A DNA stretch of 64,000 nucleotides from assembly GCA_004010935.1 (NCBI GenBank), contig CP026511.1, forward strand, positions 1,240,001-1,304,000, given 5' to 3'. The notes beneath the pieces were generated by a model that was not told the DNA's origin, searched no databases, and saw nothing but the letters and a program-made list of their open reading frames with translations. The position numbers were made by a program, and so were the translations under genes. This document shows positions 15,076 through 23,531 of this stretch, one piece after another. This DNA is from Pseudomonadaceae bacterium SI-3 (GTDB taxonomy: Bacteria > Pseudomonadota > Gammaproteobacteria > Pseudomonadales > Pseudomonadaceae). How positions within the stretch are numbered: position 1 is the stretch's first letter; each line of letters begins with the position of its first letter.

Positions 15076-16992
15076 TTACAGGTCCAGTGCCAGGGATACA
15101 CCAACTCCCTGGTTGCGGTTGTCATTGCCCTGGTAGTTGTAATTAGCGCGAATGCTGACCCCGGCCGTCAGCTGATGAGCGATACCAACACTGAAGCGGG
15201 TTTGGTCGCCAGTCGGGATTGCACCCGGTAGCTCGAAGCTATTAGTTGCTACGCTATTCAATGACATGCGCAGATCCTCGCGCTTCTCATCCTCTCGCTC
15301 GACCTCGCGTGCAACCTCGCCAAACAGTCGAGTGCGCTCCGTCAATGCGTAATTGCCAAACAGGCCAACCGACAAACGAAGTGAATCGAGTTCCTGGTCT
15401 TCATAGGTCAAAGCGGTCGAGCTGGCGCCCTGTTCGCTATAACCGTCCACGTCGATTTTCTGATAGCTGGCACCGATGAACGGGCCGAACTGTACCGGAT
15501 CACTCATTTGCATCAGGTTGAAGCCGGTCTTGGCCGAAACGCCCCAGACCACACCTTCCGTACTGCCCTTCTCAGAGCGCTCCGCTATACCCAAAGAGAA
15601 GTTCCGGTCCAGTGAGTCGTAATCGAGATAGCCAGCGCTGGCATTGAGGTCGGCAAAAAAACGGTCCTGTTGATAGCTGGCGAACGCAGTCGCTAGATAG
15701 CTGCGCATGTCAAAGTCCGAGTCTCCTTCACCAAGGCTCAGGGAGTTTTGCGCCAGGCCTAGGCTGAGGCCCGCCAGCCAGTGCTCGCTGACACGGTTGG
15801 TCATGCCGATTGCCAGAGTCGGACTGTCGCCATCGCCGCCACCGAAGCCATCGTACTCCGGCCGGTTGTAACCGCCTTGGACGAAGGTTCGCCATCCACC
15901 TACCGACTGCCAGTTGCCGTGCTGGGCAGCGAGCTCGTTGCCCAGTAGCTGCAAGTGGTTGCGCAGCGCGGAGCGGCCCATTTCGGGCAGCAGTGACACC
16001 TCTGCCGGTGCGGAAAGAATCGAATAGACATAGTCGGCGCTTATTTGGTGGACTGCGGTAGTTGGATGCACCTGATCGTTGAATAGCAGGCGACTCGGGT
16101 CGGCGTTGGCGCTACCCAGGCCGTAAGTCGGGTCGAGCGGGCAATCGCCTCCATCAAAGCAGACCGAAGTTTGATTGATGGTCGGATCGAATCCGTAGCG
16201 AGCGAGGTCGGCGCGAACTTCCGAGAGCAACAGCCGATTGTTCAACAGGACGTAGTTGCCGCCCTGCGCCTGGAGTCCAGCAGCAAGTTCAGCGTTGAAC
16301 GCGTCGCTTAGGTTGTTCAATACGTTACTAAAGCCCGGCAGGCTGTTACCTAACGGGGTGTTGCCCACATCCGGCAGGTCGGAGATGACGATATAGCGTG
16401 CACCGGCCGCCTGCAGTGCGCCGACTGCCGCAACCATATTTCCAGCAGCCTGCGCCATAGTCACAGGGTTGGTTTGAAGCTGGAAAATGTCGTTGGCACC
16501 ACCGTTGAGGTAGTACAGGCCATTCGGGTCGACTCGTGGGTTTTCCACCAGATATCCCGGGCGACTGCGTGATAGTCCACCGCCAGCGTCGACGGTCGAG
16601 GTACCGATGAGCGAGTCAAGAATCTGATCCGTACGGTAACCACCTACCGCGTAGTTGGTACCGTCCGGATTGCCTGTTAGAAGGCGCGGCAGGATCGGCG
16701 TCGATGGCAACGCCTGCAGTCCGAGGCGATTAGCGAGTAGCTGGGTAACAACCTGTCCCGCATATTCGGTGTTGTTGGCCGCGTAGGTCGGGCCAGTGCG
16801 ATTGGTAAAGCGTAAACCCCCTGTTGGGTTTCCTCCCAATAGGGGGCTACCAACGTCTGGAAAGTTGCCGGCATCGCTCAGCGAGTCGCCGAAGTTAACG
16901 AATTGGCTATATGGGCTGGTATCCGCATTTGCTACAGCGGATACGCCCGCCAGCAAAATGGCGAGGGCGAGGGGCTTGAGAGCGCTTTGCAC
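15076..16992 (-). CDS. estA: GDSL esterase autotransporter (EstA type)
   Basis: EstA-type proteins are outer-membrane esterases whose passenger stays attached to its own beta-barrel and faces outside; in P. aeruginosa EstA affects rhamnolipid production and motility. This 638-residue protein has a signal peptide (1-23, cut after ANA), the GDSL block FVNFGDSLSDAGN with nucleophile Ser37, the oxyanion block NGGANDIF, and the Asp-His pair in DQVHPT. From about residue 340 come alternating strands of an autotransporter barrel. The last residues are ALDL, where many barrels end in Phe. The promoter must lie in the 16993-17399 gap, which is shared with a divergent diguanylate cyclase. Confidence 0.9.
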   Translation of the reverse strand: MQSALKPLALAILLAGVSAVANADTSPYSQFVNFGDSLSDAGNFPDVGSPLLGGNPTGGLRFTNRTGPTYAANNTEYAGQVVTQLLANRLGLQALPSTPILPRLLTGNPDGTNYAVGGYRTDQILDSLIGTSTVDAGGGLSRSRPGYLVENPRVDPNGLYYLNGGANDIFQLQTNPVTMAQAAGNMVAAVGALQAAGARYIVISDLPDVGNTPLGNSLPGFSNVLNNLSDAFNAELAAGLQAQGGNYVLLNNRLLLSEVRADLARYGFDPTINQTSVCFDGGDCPLDPTYGLGSANADPSRLLFNDQVHPTTAVHQISADYVYSILSAPAEVSLLPEMGRSALRNHLQLLGNELAAQHGNWQSVGGWRTFVQGGYNRPEYDGFGGGDGDSPTLAIGMTNRVSEHWLAGLSLGLAQNSLSLGEGDSDFDMRSYLATAFASYQQDRFFADLNASAGYLDYDSLDRNFSLGIAERSEKGSTEGVVWGVSAKTGFNLMQMSDPVQFGPFIGASYQKIDVDGYSEQGASSTALTYEDQELDSLRLSVGLFGNYALTERTRLFGEVAREVEREDEKREDLRMSLNSVATNSFELPGAIPTGDQTRFSVGIAHQLTAGVSIRANYNYQGNDNRNQGVGVSLALDL

Positions 16993-17399
16993 TGGGTATC
17001 TCCTTATTATTCTTGTTTGGCAGCCGAAGTTGTAGCTCCGACACCAGCCAAGCTAGTCGCCAATTTAGGAAGACATAAGCGCTCTAAAGCGTCATTTAGC
17101 GGGCGATTTGCTGTCGCTCGAACGGATTACTGGCGTAAAGGAGGGGCCAAACGGTTTGTTACAAAATTTTATGACTGTATTGCTATAGAGCGATCGGCAA
17201 AGGCCGCTAACCATCAAAGCCGCATAAAACATGAGGGTTTTACGCGGCGTTGTCATTTAGCGGGCCCTTCGGTTGACAGCGGGGGTTAGCAAAGGTCTTC
17301 GGATGATGCGGCGCTTTAATGGCTAAGTGCTACTATTCGGCGCGGCTGGCACGAGGACGTGGACGGCCGCTCCAATGCTCCAGTCGGGTGACTATAAAA
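16993..17399. other. Divergent intergenic region with hairpin
   Basis: No gene is visible. The imperfect hairpin GCCGCATAAAAC / GTTTTACGCGGC at 17219-17248 (loop ATGAGG) has no T tract; it may be a regulatory or attenuator-like structure in front of the diguanylate cyclase gene. An AT-rich patch at 17158-17190 is a plausible promoter area for estA. Confidence 0.45.
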
Positions 17400-18590
17400 A
17401 TGCCGTCCTTGATCGATCTGCTGTTGAACCGCCTGGCTACATTGCTGCCCAGTGAGCTCAGGTCCACTGAGTTCATGAAGCTGGTCATTCCACACCGCCA
17501 TTCCATGCTGATGAGCCAGCGTCGCGCGACCCTGATCGTCAACCGGGTCAGGCTTTTCGCGTTTCTTTTCGCGGTGCTGACGCCGGTGTGGGGGATCATC
17601 GATCTGATGGTTTTCACCTATCCACTTTGGCTCGGACTGGCAACCTTGCGACTGCTCGCCTGCGCCGCCTTTGCCTGTCTGCTGCTGTTCTATCGGCCCA
17701 GCGGCAATCTGTTTGATGCGTATCGGGCGGTTGCGCTGCTGTTCGCCATTCCCACGGTGTTTTATATCGCTTCGCATACGTTGCTCGGGGGTTATCAGCT
17801 CACCCAGGTCTCGGCAGTGGTAGCCACTGGGTATGCGTTCCTGCCCTTCGTGCTGATGGCCGGACTGGCCATATTCCCGCTGACCTTGCTAGAGAACCTC
17901 GTCATGGCGTCCGTCCTGCTTCTGGCGCACGCACTGGCGGGCTATCTGTCGTGGACGACGCTCAACTGGCCTTCCTATGCGGGCGGATTCTGGTTGCTGA
18001 TACTCATCGCCGGGGTTACGTCACTGGCGAGTCTCAGCCAGCTGGCCTTCATGATCGCGCTGGTGCGCCAGGCCATTCGAGACCCGCTCACCGGCGTCTT
18101 TTCCCGCGGCAGCGGGCAGGAGATCCTGAAACTGCAGTGGGACACCGCACGACGTCACGACACCGGCCTTGCCGTTGCCTTCATCGATCTCGATCACTTC
18201 AAGCGGATCAACGACAGCTTCGGCCATGACGCCGGCGACCAGGTGCTGCGCGAATGTACCCAGCAGATGCTGGCCAGCTTGCGCAGCACCGACAGCTTGC
18301 TGCGCTGGGGGGGCGAGGAGTTCGTCGTGATCATGCCTGACACCGACCGCGAACAGGCGCGTTTGGCGCTCGCTCGCATGGTCAAGGACGGCCTTGGCGC
18401 GCGTCCTGACGGCAGCCCCGTCACTGCCAGTATTGGCTTGGCTGAGCGTTGCGTTGACTTCGCCGAAAGCGCGGAAGAATTGCTGGACCTGGCAGACAGG
18501 CGGATGTACCTGGCTAAAATGTCCGGGCGCAACCGCGTATGTTTCGAAACGCCAGGCGAGCCATTTGAAGAGCCTCTATCAGCCGCTTGA
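17400..18590 (+). CDS. Membrane-bound diguanylate cyclase
   Basis: The 396-residue protein has five or six N-terminal membrane helices (about 45-225) and a C-terminal GGDEF domain that makes c-di-GMP from two GTP. The active-site loop reads WGGEEF, a variant that is normally active, and the inhibitory I-site RSTD lies five residues before it. DPLTGVFSR opens the domain and IDLDHFKRINDSFGH binds metal and nucleotide. The start was set at ATG 17400 (MPSLIDLLL) because the upstream 27 codons lack family character. The sensory region resembles MASE-type modules but no ligand can be named. It converges on pncB with 5 bp between stops. Confidence 0.9.
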   Translation: MPSLIDLLLNRLATLLPSELRSTEFMKLVIPHRHSMLMSQRRATLIVNRVRLFAFLFAVLTPVWGIIDLMVFTYPLWLGLATLRLLACAAFACLLLFYRPSGNLFDAYRAVALLFAIPTVFYIASHTLLGGYQLTQVSAVVATGYAFLPFVLMAGLAIFPLTLLENLVMASVLLLAHALAGYLSWTTLNWPSYAGGFWLLILIAGVTSLASLSQLAFMIALVRQAIRDPLTGVFSRGSGQEILKLQWDTARRHDTGLAVAFIDLDHFKRINDSFGHDAGDQVLRECTQQMLASLRSTDSLLRWGGEEFVVIMPDTDREQARLALARMVKDGLGARPDGSPVTASIGLAERCVDFAESAEELLDLADRRMYLAKMSGRNRVCFETPGEPFEEPLSAA

Positions 18591-18595
18591 GCGGG

Positions 18596-19795
18596 TCAGT
18601 GTTTCACCCCAAACACATGCTTGAGGTAGCTAACGAAGGCTTCGTCCCGGCACATGGTCTTGCCCGGTGAGTCTGAGATCTTGGCGACTGGTTGACCGTT
18701 GCAGCTGGTCATCTTGATCACCATGTTGGTCGGTTCGACTCCGGGTATGTCACAGGTCAGCTGAGTGCCGATGCCATAACTGGTGTTACTGCGCCCGACC
18801 AGGGCGCGGTAGATACTAAGCGCCTTTGGGAAATCCAGTCCGTCGGAAAACACCAATTGCCGCGTCATCGGATCGATGCCCAGCTGGCGGTAGTGGGCGA
18901 TGGCTTTTTCCGCCCATTCGACCGGGTCGCCCGAGTCATGGCGCAGACCGTCGAACAGCTTCGCCAGATACAGATCGAAGTCCGCCGTGAAGGCGTCCAT
19001 GGTGATGCAATCGGTAATGGCGATGCCCAGCGCACCGCGATATTCACGTGCCCAGCAGTCCAATGCCGCGCTCTGGCTATCGATCAGTCGGGGGCCGAGT
19101 TGCTGGTGGGCCATGATCCACTCATGTGCCATGGTGCCCATGGGTTTGAGATTCAGTGTGCGCGCCAGATGCACGTTGCTGGTACCGACGAAGTGTCCGG
19201 GAAACGCCTCGCTCAGCCGTTCGACCACCGCAGCCTGGACGCCGAACGAGAAGCGGCGGCGCGTGCCGAAGTCGGCCAGTTTGAAACCGGCCAGCTCTGC
19301 GGGCGTGGCTTCGTCGCGCAGCCATTGCAGCTTCTCTTCCAGACGGTCGGTGGCCTGCCCCAGCGTTACCTGCGGATAGCGGGCACGGTTGCGCACCTCG
19401 CTGATGATGGCCAGCAGCGGCACCTCAAAAAGGATCACATGCAGCCAGGGGCCGCGCAGGTAGACCACCAGCTCGCCGTCTTCAAGCTCCACCCGCACGT
19501 AGCGGGGGTCGAAGCGGAACAGCCCGAGGAACCGGATGAAATCCGGCTGCATGTATTGAATGCATTCAAGGAACGCCAGTTCTTGCGGTTCGAATCGCAG
19601 CTCCGCCAATGCTTCCAGCTGTTCCCGGATGGCGCCCAGATAAGGTGTCAGGTCTTCTTCGGATCGACTGCGAAAAGCCCACTCCACTTCGGCGTTTGGG
19701 TAGTGGTGCAGCACCGCCTGCATCATGGTCAGCTTGTAATAGTCGGTGTCCAGCAGGCTCTGGATGATTCGTTCGGAGAAGGCGCTGACACGCAT
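18596..19795 (-). CDS. pncB: Nicotinate phosphoribosyltransferase
   Basis: PncB makes nicotinate mononucleotide from nicotinate and PRPP, the salvage entry to NAD. The 399-residue protein opens [21 protein letters not shown], a hallmark of the family, and has [13 protein letters not shown] holding the active-site His, followed by the phosphate-binding [11 protein letters not shown] and the [11 protein letters not shown] loop. Length matches bacterial PncB. AGGAAACAGCCC precedes the ATG. A 59-aa gene ends 28 bp upstream on the same strand, so the two are likely co-transcribed. Confidence 0.95.
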   Translation of the reverse strand: MRVSAFSERIIQSLLDTDYYKLTMMQAVLHHYPNAEVEWAFRSRSEEDLTPYLGAIREQLEALAELRFEPQELAFLECIQYMQPDFIRFLGLFRFDPRYVRVELEDGELVVYLRGPWLHVILFEVPLLAIISEVRNRARYPQVTLGQATDRLEEKLQWLRDEATPAELAGFKLADFGTRRRFSFGVQAAVVERLSEAFPGHFVGTSNVHLARTLNLKPMGTMAHEWIMAHQQLGPRLIDSQSAALDCWAREYRGALGIAITDCITMDAFTADFDLYLAKLFDGLRHDSGDPVEWAEKAIAHYRQLGIDPMTRQLVFSDGLDFPKALSIYRALVGRSNTSYGIGTQLTCDIPGVEPTNMVIKMTSCNGQPVAKISDSPGKTMCRDEAFVSYLKHVFGVKH

Positions 19796-19823
19796 GGGCT
19801 GTTTCCTGGTTGCGGAGGCGGGA

Positions 19824-20003
19824 TCAGGCTCCGCCGATGCCTTCGATCACCTTACCGGTGCCGCCGCAATTTTTACATTCTCTTGCATCGGTACGGCCGC
19901 TGCCGTTGCATACAGGGCAGATATTTTCACCGGTGCCCGGCGTCCCTGGCGCTGCTTCATCGCCAGGGTTCGTTGACGAGGTGCCATGATTAGAAGTGTT
20001 CAT
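19824..20003 (-). CDS. 59-aa CxxCxGxG zinc-ribbon-like protein
   Basis: A 59-residue frame reads [20 protein letters not shown], then a linker, then [10 protein letters not shown] and [13 protein letters not shown] before the stop. The two CxxCxGxG-like knuckles are those of the DnaJ cysteine-rich domain, so one zinc ion is probably bound. AGGAA sits 9 nt before the ATG. It lies 28 bp ahead of pncB on the same strand and would be the first gene of that transcript. The N-terminal third is disordered. Such short proteins are commonly missed by annotation. The function is unknown; zinc binding is inferred from motif. Confidence 0.8.
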   Translation of the reverse strand: MNTSNHGTSSTNPGDEAAPGTPGTGENICPVCNGSGRTDARECKNCGGTGKVIEGIGGA

Positions 20004-20147
20004 ATCGCTAGTTCCTCGCTTGATGGTTTATTTGTTGAAGCTAATTGAAGATTCAAGCAAATGGCCAAGTTTTGGTGTCGGTTTATTGTCGTGAGAAAAA
20101 CACCATTCCAACTTCGGCTAGTTGCGAATACGAAATTAGTGGGCAAC

Positions 20148-20177
20148 AAAAAAGGGCAAAGGTTTAACCTTTGCCCC
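20148..20177 (-). terminator. Terminator of the KGG gene
   Basis: On the minus strand GGGCAAAGGTT/AACCTTTGCCC is followed by T6. It lies 16 bp beyond the KGG stop codon. Confidence 0.85.
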
Positions 20178-20192
20178 TTGGTACCTATAGCA

Positions 20193-20369
20193 TCAGCTGT
20201 TGCTGTTGCGACCACCGCCGTGGCTATTCTGTCCGCCTTTGCGTCCGGCTTCGGAGGCCTTTTCACGATCATTGGCGAAGTTGCCACCGCTGTTATGGCC
20301 GCCCTTCTTGCCTGCTTCAGACGCTTTTTCGCGGTCATTTGCAAAGTTGCCAGGATTTTTGTTTGCCAT
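20193..20369 (-). CDS. KGG-repeat stress-induced protein
   Basis: The 58-residue protein consists of two near-identical units, GNFANDREKASEAGKKGG and GNFANDREKASEAGRKGG, followed by a Gly/Asn/Ser tail. This is the KGG domain of YciG/GsiB-type stress proteins, which are hydrophilic, resemble plant LEA proteins and accumulate under desiccation, stationary phase or RpoS control. The start codon is preceded by TTGAGGAGAGTAAGAC, a strong ribosome binding site. It is monocistronic, ending in a clear terminator. The repeat is nearly perfect at DNA level too, which makes copy-number variation between strains likely. Confidence 0.9.
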   Translation of the reverse strand: MANKNPGNFANDREKASEAGKKGGHNSGGNFANDREKASEAGRKGGQNSHGGGRNSNS

Positions 20370-20593
20370 GTCTTACTCTCCTCAATGGACAAGACTTTCT
20401 GCGGGACTGAACAACTTCATCAGCCTTCAAGATTTCAGAGCGGAGGAGCAGGCCAGTAGTTTCCGTTTTTTAAAGAACTGCGGACGAGTGGTTGTCCCAT
20501 GACGGTTCATGGCTAAGTGCAACTACAACGAAGCGGTAAAGGGCAATGACGTTATTTAACGGGTCAGAAATTTCGCCGCCCCCATTCGCCAGG

Positions 20594-20827
20594 CTAAGCC
20601 ACCAATGCAAGTTGGCGTTGTGCCAGCAGACGCATCACGTAACCGATCTTCAGCGCGGTCGGGCCTAGAATCACCAAGGCATGGCTGGCCACCACCGCAC
20701 CGAGCAGCAGGTGGTCATCAAATACATAAGCGCCGGCGATGCCCAATAGAAGCAGCAGCACCCCCAGTGCCATCGACAAGTTGGCGACAGTCAGCAGACG
20801 GTGCGAGTCGAGTGATTGCATAAACAT
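20594..20827 (-). CDS. Small membrane protein, PpyR-like
   Basis: The 77-residue protein has two hydrophobic helices (about 14-34 and 41-60) and a short basic C-terminus, GYVMRLLAQRQLALVA. In P. aeruginosa the gene after the flavohemoglobin fhp is ppyR, a two-helix membrane protein linked to psl and pyoverdine expression; size, topology and the ILGPTALKIGYVMRL segment fit that, though I compare from memory. GAGGAG lies 6 nt before the ATG. It follows hmp on the same strand by 59 bp, so both probably belong to one transcript and respond to the same nitric-oxide-type signal. Confidence 0.7.
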   Translation of the reverse strand: MFMQSLDSHRLLTVANLSMALGVLLLLLGIAGAYVFDDHLLLGAVVASHALVILGPTALKIGYVMRLLAQRQLALVA

Positions 20828-20886
20828 GGGAAACTCCTCGTGTCGGTGATGGGAGTGGACCAGCCCTTGGACTGGCCCGTCCGGGT

Positions 20887-22065
20887 TTACTCCAGTGCGC
20901 TTGCCGGTCCGAAGAACTCATGCCGCGCCTGCTGAGCCGGCACCCCGAGTGCGTGCAGTTGCCGACGCACCGCTGCCATGAAGGGTTTTGGCCCGAGGAA
21001 GTACGCGTCCAGGTCGCGCTCGGCCGGCAACCAGGCGTCCAGTCGTGCTTCGGTCAGCAGCCCGATGGCGTCTGGTTGCTGCTCCTCGCCGTTATGTTCG
21101 TCATAGCAGTAGAAGCGCTTGAGCTGACCGTGTTGCTCGGCGAGCTGGTCGATGGTGTCGCGGAAGGCATGCGCTTCAGCGTTGCGGGCGCAGTGGATGA
21201 AGTGAATCGGCCTGCGGGTGCCTATCGCGGCTTCGAGCATCGCCAGCGTCGGGGTGATACCAACGCCGCCGCTGATCAGCACCAGCGGCTTGTCACCGGG
21301 TTGCAAGGTGAAGTCTCCAGCCGGCGCGAACAGCTCCAGCGTCTCGCCAGGCTGCATCCTGTGCAGAGCGCTGGAAGCCACCCCGCCGGGTTCGCGTTTG
21401 ACGCTGATCCGGTAGTCCCGGCCGTTGCTCGCGGCCGATAGCGAATAGTTGCGGCGGATCTCCTGCCCATCGATTAGCAGACGCAGGCCGATGTATTGCC
21501 CTGGTTTGTGCTCAACCACCGGACCGCCGTCTTCCGGCTCCAGATAGAAAGAGGTGATTTCGCTGCTCTCGGTTACCTTGCGTGCGACCCGGAAGCGCCG
21601 CGCTCCACGCCAGCCACCAGGCGCCTCGGCTGTCGCGTTGTAGAGCGCCTCTTCAGTCCCGATGAGAATATCGGCGAGCTGCTCATAGGCGGCGCGCCAT
21701 GCATCAACGACCTCATCAGTCGCGACATCGCTGCCGAGCACCTCGCGGATCGCTCGCAACAGGCAGGAACCAACGATGGGGTAGTGCTCCGGCAAGACCT
21801 GAAGGGCGACATGCTTGTTGACCACTTGCGAGACCAGGCCGCCGAGCTGATCGAGGCGGTCGATGTGTTTGGCGTACATCAGCACACCATTGGCCAGCGC
21901 ACGCGGTTGGTCACCACTGGCCTGATGCGCCTGGTTAAACAGCGGGCGGACCTCTGGGTATTCGGCCAGCATCAGTTTGTAGAAATGATCGGTGAGGGCT
22001 TCGCCGCCGCTTTCCAGCAACGGGACGGTGGCGGTGATAAGGGCACGGTGTTCGGCGCAAAGCAT
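20887..22065 (-). CDS. hmp: Flavohemoglobin nitric oxide dioxygenase
   Basis: Hmp oxidises nitric oxide to nitrate with O2 and NAD(P)H, protecting the cytoplasm. The 392-residue protein has a globin domain (1 to about 140) with distal Tyr29 and Gln52 and proximal heme ligand His84, then a ferredoxin-reductase domain with FAD-binding RRNYSLS and NAD-binding GGVGITPTLAMLEAA; length is typical. Three GGGT-N7-ACCC sites at 22201-22258 and a sigma-54-like element at 22146-22161 lie upstream, the layout expected for control by a NorR/FhpR-type activator. That regulator, adjacent to fhp in P. aeruginosa, is not in this window. Confidence 0.95.
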   Translation of the reverse strand: MLCAEHRALITATVPLLESGGEALTDHFYKLMLAEYPEVRPLFNQAHQASGDQPRALANGVLMYAKHIDRLDQLGGLVSQVVNKHVALQVLPEHYPIVGSCLLRAIREVLGSDVATDEVVDAWRAAYEQLADILIGTEEALYNATAEAPGGWRGARRFRVARKVTESSEITSFYLEPEDGGPVVEHKPGQYIGLRLLIDGQEIRRNYSLSAASNGRDYRISVKREPGGVASSALHRMQPGETLELFAPAGDFTLQPGDKPLVLISGGVGITPTLAMLEAAIGTRRPIHFIHCARNAEAHAFRDTIDQLAEQHGQLKRFYCYDEHNGEEQQPDAIGLLTEARLDAWLPAERDLDAYFLGPKPFMAAVRRQLHALGVPAQQARHEFFGPASALE

Positions 22066-22145
22066 GGAAGGCTCCAGTCATCGATAAGGCTGTCTCTCAT
22101 AAGGCGGCGTGGTGACCACGCAACCGGGACAGGTATCCATGCTGT

Positions 22146-22161
22146 TTCAATAATCGTTCCA
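22146..22161 (-). promoter_or_regulatory. Sigma-54-like promoter of hmp
   Basis: On the minus strand TGGAACGATTATTGAA compares with the sigma-54 consensus TGGCACG-N4-TTGCA; it keeps the -24 GG and TTG but has GA where -12 normally has GC. It lies 81 bp before the hmp ATG and 40 bp downstream of the enhancer-like sites. Confidence 0.5.
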
Positions 22162-22200
22162 GGCTGAAATTGACCGGAATCAAGGACCCCAGAGCGGTGA

Positions 22201-22258
22201 GGGTTGTTTTGACCCCGGCTATCTGGGTTTATTGAACCCTGAGGGGTAGATTGAACCC
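22201..22258. promoter_or_regulatory. Three NorR-type enhancer sites
   Basis: Three 15-bp inverted repeats share the form GGGT-N7-ACCC: GGGTTGTTTTGACCC (22201-22215), GGGTTTATTGAACCC (22225-22239) and GGGTAGATTGAACCC (22244-22258). NorR binds three sites with a GT-N7-AC core in other species, so these probably bind a NorR/FhpR-type sigma-54 activator controlling hmp. Confidence 0.65.
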
Positions 22259-22346
22259 AGTATTCGGGTGCCAACAGCGACCGATCGAACGGTCAGCAAC
22301 CGCAGCGTTCTATAAGTTTGACTATCGATGAATGACGGAGGGCAAC

Positions 22347-22571
22347 ATGGAGAACTACCACATCACGCACGATGACGATCGCTGGGTATTGCGCGAGGAG
22401 GGCGACAAGCGCGCGCTGCTCGAAGCGGCGACCAAGGAAGACATCATCAACGAGACCCGCGACTACATGAAGTTGCGCACCGCCTCCGTAAAAATCCACA
22501 CCCTCGAAGGCAAAATCGAAGAGGAACGGACCTACCCGCGGGACCAGGACCCTAGGGCTAACAAGGGTTAA
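22347..22571 (+). CDS. DUF2188 domain protein
   Basis: The 74-residue protein matches DUF2188: MENYHITHDDDRWVLREEG, then a helix with TKEDIINETRDYMK and the strand SVKIHTLEGKIEEERTY. The family is small, single-domain and of unknown function, with a fold like dsRNA-binding or beta-alpha-beta proteins. ATG 22347 is preferred to the one at 22332 because ACGGAGGGCAAC precedes it. It is divergent from hmp, so the sites at 22201-22258 might affect it as well. It ends 3 bp short of the convergent urea transporter stop. Confidence 0.85.
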   Translation: MENYHITHDDDRWVLREEGDKRALLEAATKEDIINETRDYMKLRTASVKIHTLEGKIEEERTYPRDQDPRANKG

Positions 22572-22574
22572 CAC

Positions 22575-23459
22575 TCAGCACGGCTGCAACTCGCCTCGGC
22601 GCTGATGCTGGCGTCTGCCCAGCGTGACCGCCCAGCAGGCGAGGATGAAGGGCATGGTCAGCGGCGGCAGGCCCAGCTGATCGAACAACAGGCGGAAGAT
22701 GATCGCCAAGCCGATGCCCAGTGCTGGCACCAGTGGCGAGCGGTGGACCTGGCTCAACGCCAAAGCTGCCAGCGCTGGGTTGTAGCCAGCCAGCCCGGCC
22801 AGGGCCGTTGGCTCGGAGGCGCCGGCCAGCAACGCTACGTAAATGCCGACCGCCGAGCCGCATAGCGCCCACGCTGCAGCGCGTCGATCAGCCAGCAGCA
22901 ACGCCGCAAACAGGCACAGTCCCGCCAGCGGATCTGCAAGAAATAGCACCTGACCCAGTCCTTTCACTATTCCGCCGAGCGCACCCCACCCATCCAGTTG
23001 ATGGTCGGGTACGCGCGCCTCAACAACGCCATCCAGCACACCACAGACTCCCATCGCCAACCAACCCAACAGTACGAAGGACAGGGTGAGGCCCGGCAGG
23101 CTACGCCGCTCGCGCATACGTCTGAGCAGGTGGTGCTGCACGGGAGTCGACAGAGCGCCAGACAGGATCGCCAGCAGGCAGGCCAGCGGCACAAGACCAA
23201 GCATCAGGGTGACCAACAGCCCCAGCAGCGCGGCGTTGTAGCCGTACAAGCCGCTTTCGATATCGTCACGCGGATAACCGAGTCCCCATGCCATGCAGGT
23301 GCCGCTGACTAGCCCGAGCAGGGCGCCGGCCAGCAGCGCGCGATCATGCAGGCCGATTGCAACCAGGATCAGCAGGCCGCAGCCCAGATGGCGCTGCAAA
23401 AAGACCTGGCTGATGCCGTTGAGTGTCGAGCGGATCAGATAAGTGAGATGAAGGTGCAT
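22575..23459 (-). CDS. Urea transporter (UT family channel)
   Basis: The 294-residue protein is a hydrophobic channel with about ten membrane helices and the internal two-fold repeat of UT proteins: LYGYNAALLGL in the first half and LAGYNPALAALAL in the second. These proteins let urea diffuse down its gradient through the inner membrane. The start at 23459 (MHLHLTYLIRSTLNGISQVFLQ) gives the usual family N-terminus; the frame continues 19 codons upstream. No urease gene is in the window, so the source or use of urea is encoded elsewhere. Confidence 0.85.
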   Translation of the reverse strand: MHLHLTYLIRSTLNGISQVFLQRHLGCGLLILVAIGLHDRALLAGALLGLVSGTCMAWGLGYPRDDIESGLYGYNAALLGLLVTLMLGLVPLACLLAILSGALSTPVQHHLLRRMRERRSLPGLTLSFVLLGWLAMGVCGVLDGVVEARVPDHQLDGWGALGGIVKGLGQVLFLADPLAGLCLFAALLLADRRAAAWALCGSAVGIYVALLAGASEPTALAGLAGYNPALAALALSQVHRSPLVPALGIGLAIIFRLLFDQLGLPPLTMPFILACWAVTLGRRQHQRRGELQPC

Positions 23460-23531
23460 GGGCACGTCGGAAGGGCGCGCAGGTCTGCGCCGATGAGTGT
23501 GACTCCACCGGCGCAAGTTTCGCTGGACGGG

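Noticed and set aside
22066..22346. FNR/Anr box (TTGAT-N4-ATCAA) in front of hmp
   Set aside because: No match with both half-sites was found; the GGGT-N7-ACCC repeats explain the region better.
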